This document shows positions 48,501 through 60,500 of a stretch of 64,000 nucleotides of DNA, piece after piece. Both the position numbers and the translations under genes were made by a program. How positions within the stretch are numbered: position 1 is the stretch's first letter; each line of letters opens with the position of its first letter. A model generated the notes under the pieces. The model did no database searches, was not told where the DNA came from, and saw nothing but the letters and a program-made list of their open reading frames with translations. Source of the DNA: Archivesica marissinica (lineage: Eukaryota; Mollusca; Bivalvia; Venerida; Vesicomyidae); NCBI GenBank assembly GCA_014843695.1, contig CM026400.1, positions 43,602,122 to 43,666,121 of the forward strand, read 5' to 3'.

Positions 48501-51500
48501 AACATACAGACAGGGACTAGGGCAACACACACATTCAAACATACATACATGGACTTGGGCAACACACACATTCAAACATACAGACAGGGACTAGGGCAAC
48601 ACACATTATAGAGAGCTGTAGACAGGGACTAGGCCAACACACACATTTTAGAGAGCTGTAGACAGGGACTAGGGCAACACAAACATTCAAACATACAGAC
48701 AGGGACTAGGGCAACACACACATTATAGAGAGCTGTAGACAGGGACTAGGCCAACACACACATTATAGAGAGCTGTAGACATGGACTAGGGCAACACAAA
48801 CATTCAAACATACAGACAGGGACTAGGCCAACACACACATTACTAGAGAGCTATAGACATGGACTAGGGCAACACAAACATTCAAACATACAGACAGGGA
48901 CTAGGGCAACACACACATTCAAACATACAGACATGGATAGGGCAACACACACATTCAAACATACAGACATGGATTAGGGCAACACACACATTATAGAGAG
49001 CTGTAGACAGGGACTAGGCCAACACACACATTATAGAGAGCTGTAGACAGGGACTAGGGCAACACACACATTACTAGAGAGCTACAGACAGGGACTAGGG
49101 CAACACACACCTTACTAGAGAGCTACAGACAGGGACTAGGCCAACACACACATTATAGAGAGCTACCTACAGGGACTAGGGCAACACACACATTACTAGA
49201 GAGCTACAGACAGGGACTAGGGCAACACACACATTACTAGAGAGCTACAGACAGGGACTAGGGCAACACACACATTACTAGAGAGCTGTAGACAGGGACT
49301 AGGCCAACACACACATTATAGAGAGCTGTAGACAAGGACTAGGCCAACACACACATTATAGAGAGCTACAGACAGGGACTAGGGCAACACACACATTATA
49401 GAGAGCTGTAGACAGGGACTAGGCCAACACACACATTATAGAGAGCTGTAGACAAGGACTAGGGCAACACACACATTACTAGAGAGCTACAGACAGGGAC
49501 TAGGGCAACACACACATTACTAGAGAGCTACAGACAGGGACTAGGGCAACACACACATTATAGAGAGCTACAGACAGGGACTAGGGCAACACCCACATTA
49601 TAGAGAGCTACAGACAGGGACTAGGGCAACACACACATTACTAGAGAGCTACAGACAGGGACTAGGGCAACACACACATTATAGAGAGCTACAGACAGGG
49701 ACTAGGGCAACACACACATTATAGAGAGCTACAGACAGGGACTAGGGCAACACACACATTACTAGTGAGCTACAGACAGGGACTAGGCCAACACACACAT
49801 TATAGAGAGCTGCAGACAGGGACTAGGCCAACACACACATTATAGGGAGCTGCAGACAGGGACTAGGGCAACACACATATTATAGAGAGCTGTAGACAGG
49901 GACTAGGGCAACACACACATTATAGAGAGCTGCAGACAGGGACTAGGCCAACAAACACATTATAGGGAGCTGCAGACAGGGACTAGGCCAATACACACAT
50001 TATAGGGAGCTGCAGACAGGGACTAGGGCAACACACACATTATAGAGAGCTACAGACAGGGACTAGGGCAACACACACATTATAGGGAGCTGCAGACAGG
50101 GACTAGGCCAACACACACATTACTGGAGAGCTGTAGACAGGGACTAGAGCAACACACACATTCAAACATACAGACAGGGACTAGGGTAACACACACATTA
50201 TAGGGAGCTTTAGACAGGGACTAGGCCAATACACACATTATAGGCAGCTGCAGACAGGGACTAGGCCAATACACACATTATATGGAGCTGCAGACAGGGA
50301 CTAGGCCAACACACACATTACTGGAGAGCTGTAGACAGGGACTAGGGCAACACACACATTCAACATACATACAGGGACTAGGGCAACACACACATTATAG
50401 GGAGCTGTAGACAGGGACTAGGGCAACACACACATTATAGGGAGCTGTAGACAGGGACTAGGGCAACACACACATTCAAACATACAGACAGGGACTAGGG
50501 CAACACACACATTATAGAGAGTTGCAGACAGGGACTATGGCAACACACACATTATAGAGAGCTGCAGACAGGGACTAGGGCAACACACACATTATAGAGA
50601 GCTACAGACAGGGACTAGGGCAACACACACATTACTAGTGAGCTACAGACAGGGAGTAGGCCAACACACACATTATAGAGAGCTGCAGACAGGGACTAGG
50701 CCAACACACACATTATAGGGAGCTGCAGACAGGGACTAGGGCAACACACACATTATAGAGAGCTGTAGACAGGGACTAGGGCAACACACACATTATAGAG
50801 AGCTGCAGACAGGGACTAGGACAACACACACATTATAGGGAGCTGCAGACAGGGACTAGGCCAACACACACATTATAGGGAGCTGCAGACAGGGACTAGG
50901 GCAACACACACATTATAGAGAGCTACAGACAGGGACTAGGGCAACACACACATTATAGGGAGCTGCAGACAGGGACTAGGCCAACACACACATTACTGGA
51001 GAGCTGTAGACAGGAACTAGGGCAACACACACATTCAAACATACAGACAGGGACTAGGGCAACACACACATTATAGGGAGCTGTAGACAGGGACTAGGCC
51101 AATACACACATTATAGGGAGCTGCAGACAGGGACTAGGCCAATACACACATTATAGGGAGCTGCAGACAGGGACTAGGCCAACACACACATTACTGGAGA
51201 GCTGTAGACAGGGACTAGGGCAACACACACATTCAAACATACAGACAGGGACTAGGGCAGCACACACATTATAGGGAGCTGTAGACAGGGACTAGGGCAA
51301 CACACACATTATAGGGAGCTGTAGACAGGGACTAGGGCAACACACACATTAAAACATACAGACAGGGACTAGGGCAACACACACATTATAGAGAGCTGCA
51401 GACAGGGACTATGGCAACACACACATTATAGAGAGCTGCAGACAGGGACTAGGGCAACACACACATTATAGAGAGCTGTAGACAGGGACTAGGGCAACAT

Positions 51501-54500
51501 ACACATTATAGAGAGCTGCAGACAGGGACTAGGGCAACACACACATTATAGAGAGCTGCAGACAGGGACTAGGGCAACACAAACATTATAGAGAGCTGTA
51601 GACAGGGACTATGGCAACACACACATTATAGAGAGCTGTAGACAGGGACTAGGGCAACACACACATTATAGAGAGCTACAGACAGGGACTAGGGCAACAC
51701 ACACATTATAGAGAGCTGTAGACAGGGACTAGGCCAACACACACATTACTGGAAAGCTACAGACAGGGACTAGGGCAACACACACATTACTAGAGAGCTG
51801 CAGACAGGGACTAGGCCAACACACACATTACTAGAGAGCTATAGACATGGACTAGGGCAACACACACATTCAAACATACAGACAGGGACTAGGGCAACAC
51901 ACACATTCAAACATACAGACATGGACTAGGGCAACACACACATTCAAACATACAGACATGGACTAGGGCAACACACACATTATAGAGAGCTGTAGACAGG
52001 GACTAGGCCAACACACACATTATAGAGAGCTGTAGACAGGGACTAGGGCAACACACACATTACTAGAGAGCTGTAGACAGGGACTAGGGCAACACACACA
52101 TTATAGAGAGCTGTAGACAAAGACTAGGCCAACACACACATTATAGAGAGCTACAGACAGGGACTAGGGCAACACACACATTATAGAGAGCTGTAGACAG
52201 GGACTAGGCCAACACACACATTATAGAGAGCTGTAGACAAGGACTAGGGCAACACACACATTACTAGAGAGCTACAGACAGGGACTAAGGCAACACACAC
52301 ATTATAGAGAGCTACAGACAGGGACTAGGGCAACACACACATTATAGAGAGCTACAGACAGGGACTAGGGCAACACACACATTACTAGAGAGCTACAGAC
52401 AGGGACTAGGGCAACACACACATTATAGAGAGCTACAGACAGGGACTAGGGCAACACACACATTATAGAGAGCTACAGACAGGGACTAGGGCAACACACA
52501 CATTACTAGTGAGCTACAGACAGGGACTAGGGCAACACACACATTACTAGAGAGCTACAGACAGGGACTAGGGCAACACACACATTATAGAGAGCTACAG
52601 ACAGGGACTAGGGCAACACACACATTATAGAGAGCTACAGACAGGGACTAGGGCAACACACACATTACTAGTGAGCTACAGACAGGGACTAGGGCAACAC
52701 ACACACATTATAGAGAGCTGTAGACAGGGACTAGGGCAACACACACATTATAGAGAGCTACAGACAGGGACTAGGGCAACACACACATTAAAGAGAGCTA
52801 CAGACAGGGACTATGGCAACACACACATTACTAGAGAGCTACAGACAGGGACTAGGGCAACACACACATTACTAGAGAGCTACAGACATGGACTAGGCCA
52901 AATGGCACTCTCAAACAAACCACAGGGACTAACAACATAAATGGCAATTAATCATAACAATAGAGTGAACAAAAATGAATTAAAATAATTCATGCATACA
53001 GTGTCAAAAGTCATATAACCTTCCACCATAAGGATCTGTAAATCCTGGGACTACTTCTATTTTAAGTTCGTCGTATAAGTATGTGTCATTCAGTAGTCTG
53101 AAAATAGAAGTGGACGATTGGAATGCATACGGTACAGAAAACTTCTAGATACAGTCTACATCTGTTGACTGGGCACAAGGCTGATAGGCAACCAATTGGA
53201 ATGCATACGGTACAGAAAACCTTCTAGATACAGTCTACATCTGTTGACTGGGCACAAGGCTGATAGGCAACCAATTGGAATGCATACGGTACAGAAAAAC
53301 TTCTAGATACAGTCTACATCTGTTGACTGGGCACAAGGCTGATAGGCAACCAATTGGAATGCATACGGTACAGAAAAACTTCTAGATACAGTCTACATCT
53401 GTTGACTGGGCACCAGACTGATAGGCAACCAATTGGAATGCATACGGTACAGAAAAACTTCTAGATACAGTCTACATCTGTTGACTGGGCACAAGGCTGA
53501 TAGGCAACCAATTGGAATGCATACGGTACAGAATAACTTCTAGATACAGTCTACATCTGTTGACTGGGCACAAGGCTGATAGGCAACCAATTGGAATGCA
53601 TACGGTACAGAAAAACTTCTAGATACAGTCTACATCTGTTGACTGGGCACAAGGCTGATAGGCAACCAATTGGAATGCATACGGTACAGAAAAACTTCTA
53701 GATACAGTCTACATCTGTTGACTGGGCACAAGGCTGATAGGCAACCAATAAAACATAAATTTAAAAAGCTGACGACTCAACAACTAGGCTATATCAGAAT
53801 GAACACCAGGCGAGGTTCGAACTCTCTTGGACGCCTTAACCAATAGGCCACAGAGACATACAGTCTACATCCGCTATGTCAAAGTCGGTTATGTCGCATT
53901 CTCCGGTTATCTCGAAGTCGGATCAAAGTCCCGTTTCTGACACTATCATTTTACATATAACTGGCTCTGTTTATATAGAATTTCGTTAAGTTAAACCTCG
54001 GTTATGTCAAAGTATTTTGCTCGGTACGACGGAGTTCGACATAACGGATGTAGACTGTACTTACAGATTATATAACAAGATTTAGTTTAAACATTATTTA
54101 TTTCAGTATTTGTACATGTAATCAAGAAATGAACATTTTACATATAATTTAACAGCAGTAGACTGAAAGGGATTAGAACGAAAGAAAACTTAAATAGTTC
54201 TTCTCCCTATCAATTGATTGATATACAATGGGCAGGAAAATAATATATATATATAACAATGAAAATACATGAAATCTATTCTAGGTATATGCTAAAGAAT
54301 TTCAGAACTTATTGTATTAGTGAGTCAATAGTTTTGAATGTAAAAAAGAAAAATTGTTAATATTTAAAGGAATATTTGAAGAAAGTTGAAGAACGTGAAC
54401 TATCAAATCGGAGCACAAGAAGAAAAAGAGATTAGTATAGAGAAAAGATTTACTAAGACAAGTGGACTCAAATCTTGATTGTTTGGTGCAATCAGCTTTC

Positions 54501-57500
54501 TTTTCAAATACCTTACATCGGATAGGTATTGTGATGATCCTCTAGGAGGTGAGCTATTTTTTGTACTATGACTTGTTTCAGTTATCATCCATGCAGAATT
54601 ATCTCCCTTAGTTTTTGTCGCACCATTTGTAATGTAAAAAATGGATGGAGGTCCAGGATCTCGTGTTTCAATCAAATAATAATCCATTTATGGCCCTAGG
54701 GTGTAAGTTTAGGGCCTTTTATTTTTGTATATATTATTAATGTTTAACCAAGTAGGTATATTATTACTGTAACTGTTAAATTGTAACGACAGCATGTTGC
54801 AGATTTATTCGGTGTTAAATAAAACCCGTCTGTTTTCCGTACCTGACCGTACATGTTTGATAAGGCTTGTACTATTTGTGCACTAAATATATAATTAATT
54901 AGTATTTGTAATAAGTAATGAACACCACTTTTGTATTCCTATGCATTGTTGACTATATTTGCTGTCTTTGTATTTTTCAGTCGTTTACTGTGACTATCGA
55001 TGATTAACGCAACGTACCAGAATAAAAGATAAAGAACTTTAAGATGTGTCATTGTATCTGAAGTTAGAGAACTGTGTAATAAAATAAATATTGCATTGCT
55101 GAGTATGAAATATGAAAAATATCACCCCCCGAAACATGAACATTAACCTCATCAGCCAAGGTTAATATTCATGTTTAGAAGCGTGATATTTTTCATATTG
55201 TCTACTCAGGAATGCAATATTTATATAATATACGACGGTGTAACAAAGGTTATTCTTACGTGCCATCAACAGCTGGCATCAACTCAGCATCTATACCGAG
55301 CACATCAAACACGTGTAACATACGCACCCTGCGCTCCGAACGACGATCCAGATTGATCATGTATACCTGAAAAACACAAGTAACACGTGTAACACCCTGC
55401 GCTCTGAGCGACGATCCAGATTGATCATGTATACCTGAAAAACACAAGTAACACATGTAACACCCTGCGCTCTGAGCGACGATCCAGATTGATCATGTAT
55501 ACCTGAAAAACACAAGTAACACATGTAACACCCTGCGCTCTGAGCGACGATCCAGATTGATCATGTATACCTGAAAAACACATGTAATATATGCACCCTG
55601 CGCTCTGAGCGACGATCCGGATTGCTCATATATACCTTAAAGACACATGTAACATACGGTGCTTTGCACCCTGCGCTCCGAACAACAATCCAGATTGCTC
55701 ATATATACCTTAAAGACACATGTAACACACGCACCCTGCGCTCCGAACAACTATCTGGATTGCTCATATATACCTTAAAGACACATGTAACATACGGTGC
55801 TTACTCCGAACAACAATCCAGATTGCTCATATATACCTTAAAGACACATGTAACACACGCACCCTGCGCTCCGAACAACTATCCGGATTGCTCATATATA
55901 CCTGAAAACCACATGTAACATACGCACCCTGCACTCCGAACAACGATTCGGATTGCTCATATATACCTGAATAACACATGTAACCTACGCACACTGCGCT
56001 CCGAACAACTATCCGGATTGCTCATATATACCTGAATAACACATATAACATACACACCCTGCACACCGAACAACAATCCGGATTGCTCATATATACCTGA
56101 ATAACACATGTAACATACACACCCTGCACACCGAACAACTATCCGGATTGCTCATATATACCTGAATAACACATGTAACATACACACCCTGCGCTCCGAA
56201 CAACTATCCTGATTGCTCATATATACCTGAATAAAGCGTATAATATTACAATAGATTAGCTCTCCGCCTTTGACATGGAATAATAACTAGGTTTTACGGC
56301 ACTTTGAACAGGTGGTCGAGCTTCCTAATGGAATCGAGCGGTCATCAACAGGAACTTGAGCTTTCACAAAGACATTACGGATTTAGTGTCATTATCACGG
56401 CTCGCAACGCTTACAAATCACATTTAGTGTTTATATATTTTTTGTTTTCGCGACATTTGGTCCTTTTCTTCACTCAAAGATCATGTGCATTTTTTAACTG
56501 TCTCGTATACTCCCGTGCGACCTATATATAGACGATTATTGTACGTGTAACAAAATAGGGTAAGCATTTGAGTTGCTACCATATGTACATAATGTGTTTC
56601 AAATTTACCCGGAGAATTTGGTTCTATTTGTTGCGGAAATGGCAAATCATTAAAGCAGCACTATATCGTAATAAAGGATGTTTTTTGGTAAAATATAAAT
56701 ACTACTGTATGTGTGTTTACAAAAATTGAAATAGTTGCTCAGAAACGATAAAAATCCAATAAATATACACCCATCGTATACGCGAATTGTTTATCAACAA
56801 ACGAAATGTGTTTATCAACACACAAACTGTAAACATGCACAGCGCGCATGCTTGAAACAACAGCAGATGTAGAAAAGCACGTTGGAGTCTCAACATATTT
56901 TGAACATGAAATACTATCTATCTTCCTCTAATGTCGAACCCCTCGCGGGGATGTAGACATGCCCCTAAAAGACTTAGCTAACAGAGGTATGAAGCGACAT
57001 CTCAAGTAATTCAATTAAAAAAGACAACGTGGGACAAATGGGGACGATGCATTCCGAATGTAAACAAGTGCGGACGATGCGTTCCGATTGTAAATAAGTG
57101 CGTGACTGACCGGTTCGGAAAGCCCTACTTTCGGTTTCAAGTTTTATCGCAAAAAAACACTGTTTACTAATTGAACATAAGTATGCAAAGTATAATGTAA
57201 GAATACGTAGCAGCATTGCTACCCATACGTAAAATTTGAATTTTTCAAATATCTTGATACTGATGAGTGCAAACACAGAACATATTGTTTATTAGACTTA
57301 AGCATTACATAGCTCATCATCATAATAATACACATACAATTTGCATGCAATGAAAAATAAAAGTCATATATATATGAAGAGTGTTAAACTGATGGTAGAT
57401 ATACATGTTGATTAAAAAATGCTTCCAATGTGTTATGAGAGATACTAGATAGGAATTATCTCAGCATCTCTATTTTAATTCAATTTTATGTAGAGCAAAT

Positions 57501-60500
57501 TAAATTGAAATTATCAAATGTTGGAATGAACAAACAGCTTACAAAATGCCATCACAATATCCTTAATGAATCTTTAAATGTTACCTTATCAAAGCCCAGT
57601 TTGTCTTTATGTTTTATTGGTACAGACACAGATGGAGAACCTTTAAATGTTACCTTATCAAAGCCCAGACTGTCTTTATGTTTTATTGGTACAGACACAG
57701 ATGGAGAATCTTTAAATGTTACCTTATCAAAGCCCAGCCTGTCTTTATGTTTTATTGGTACAGACACAGATGGAGAATCTTTAAATGTTACCTTATCAAA
57801 GCCCAGCCTGTCTTTATGTTTTATTGGTACAGATGGAGAATCTTTAAATGTTACCTTATCAAAGCCCAGCCTGTCTTTATGTTTTATTGGCACAGACGCA
57901 GCTGGTGATTGTCTCAGTCCTTGTCCATCAACTGCAGGAAACAAACAAGTGAATCAGGTAGGAGCATCCTCATTCCACGCCAGTGTAGTACGGTAGTCAA
58001 TATACACACTTACTAGGGGTTAATGGGGCCTCCGTGGCCGAGTGGTTTCGACCGTTCACTTCAAATCACTTGACTCTCACCGCTATAGGTTCGAATCCCC
58101 ACTGGGGTTTTATTGCTCGAACAGGACAATGCAGTAATTACTGCTTAAACCAAACATAACAAATTAACCCATTTCATTCTGGATACATTTAAAGGCTTTT
58201 GCAAACAACATAGATCCAGATCAGCCGCAGCGTGACGCTGCATGCTGATCAGGATCTATGTTGTTTGCTACATAGCCAAGTGTCTTAGCAAGATCATCTG
58301 AATAGCAAACAGCATAGAACCTGATCAGACGGCACGTTCCATGGCGGCGGATCTGGCTCTATGTTCTTTGTAAATACTGTTTGAACGGTATCCAGAATGA
58401 AATGGGATAAAGAAAGGCAAACAGGTCGGGCCACAAGTTCTAGCAACATTAGTTCCAAGGATGATCTATTTACCTGTTCCGGCACACGGTAGGTTGCAAA
58501 TCTGGACTAAAATCCTTTTAATTACAAAGTGTGCTATATTTTGTTTGCGTCATTGAAAGGAATATTTTAATGTAAATATAAGGAATGAATTAGGCATGCT
58601 TAAAGTTAACTACGCTCAATGTAGTTCATACCCTGATGGAAACTATTAAACCGCGATTCATTCCTTAAACAGGATATTAACCCTTACAGTGATGGACTCG
58701 GGATTCGAACATGCCATCTCATCAGGCTCAATGCTATTCGGATAATGGGGCCAAACCACTTGGCAGAATAGCAAGCAACATAGATCCTGATCAGATGCAG
58801 TGCTACGCCGCGACTGATCTGGATCTATGTAGTTTGCACATTCCGATTTATTCAGTATTCTAACGGTTAAGTGGCACAAAACATACTTATATAATCCATT
58901 CCTGGTGCCATGTTAGGATTTGCTGCATCTGAAAATAAATATACTAGTTGATTAACGATCCATTCTTTTTAATGGTCAATCATAACCATACCAAACAGAG
59001 TTTACCACGAAACTACACACATCTGTTATTTGTCAAATTTGACACACTGAGACACTACAGGAAGTAAACAAACTAGCACAAGTGTTATTTTCTCAGGAAC
59101 TAGTTATGATACCTTTTGTTCTGGTTTGATACAGGCACTTGACCATATCAAACCAGCAAACGAAATATCAAACTGGAAAACACAGCATATCAACCTGGGT
59201 TGTATTGTGGTAGGCAAATAACAGTACTGTGGTAGGCAAATAACAGTATTGTGGTAGGCAAATAACAGTACTGTGGTAGACAAATAACATTATTGTGGTA
59301 AGCAAATAACAGTATTGTGGTAGGCAAATAACAGTATTGTGGTAGGCAAATAACAGTATTGTGGTAGGCAAATAACAGTACTGTGGTAGGCAAATAACAT
59401 TAGTGTGGTAGGCAAATAACAGTATTGTGGTAGGCAAATAACATGATTGTGGTAGGCAAATAACATGATTGTGGTAGGCAAATAACAGTATTGTGGTAGG
59501 CAAATAACAGTATTGTGGTAGGCAAATAACAGTATTGTGGTAGGCAAATAACAGTATTGTGGTAGGCAAATAACAGTATTGTGGTAGGCAAATAACAGTA
59601 CTGTGGTAGGCAAATAACAGTATTGTGGTAGGCAAATAACAGTATTGTGGTAGGCAAATAACAGTACTGTGGTAGGCAAATAACAGTATTGTGGTAGGCA
59701 AATAACAGTATTGTGGTAGACAAATAACAGTATTGTGGTAGGCAAATAACAGTACTGTGGTAGGCAAATAACAGTATTGTGGTAGGCAAATAACAGTATT
59801 GTGGTAGGCAAATAACAGCAAAAAATAGGCTAACATTCATATCTAAGTAATAAGGATGCTACCTGATTATTTTCAAGACAAGATTGAGATGGGGTGGATC
59901 CACGAGCAGATGCAGAGACTAGATGCATCGTGTGATTGCAATTTTCAATGGGTGGGTACAATAAGGGAAAAAAACCACTGTACCTAGAGTTTCTATTCTC
60001 AAATGTACAAACTGTTCCTGTTCTACATGAAGGGAATGGCTCTCATCTAGGGGAACCATCACATGTCCAAAATGCTCTGTGTTTAATATATACATCGGTA
60101 CACCGGCCTGAAAAAAGCCAAAATATTTCGGTTTAATCCATACATTAATATCCAGCCTGGAACAAGCAAATAATACATTTAACATGCCCTAGGTACCGGT
60201 ACAAGCGTGTGTGTGTTTTACGTTTATTTATCGTCGCTACCGGTTACCCATATGAGCGACGCCTCCTGAAGAGATTAGTCATTTCAGATTTTTGGAGGAT
60301 AGTGCAATGATACAGACAGAGACCCATTCCAGTCTCCTCTGGTTCTTTTACGTGCACGATGTAAAGCACCGACACGAGACCTTGGTTTAACGTCCCATCT
60401 GAAATACTGTTAATTTTATTATGGTCAGACAGGGGATCGAACCTGCGATCGCTGGATTACCAGTCCACAGCCCAGCGTGTTACAACATGGCTACAGATCC

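Noticed and set aside
55256..55456. 66-residue minus ORF starting upstream of the VYMINLDRR exon
   Set aside because: Its N-terminal part is translated intron repeat. The homologous protein begins at the acceptor (55366), which fits phase 0 with the preceding exon.
59168..59840. Overlapping ORFs of 146-222 residues with repeated CYLPTT and FAYHNT motifs
   Set aside because: Translations of the 22-bp intronic minisatellite in different frames; no start context or domain.
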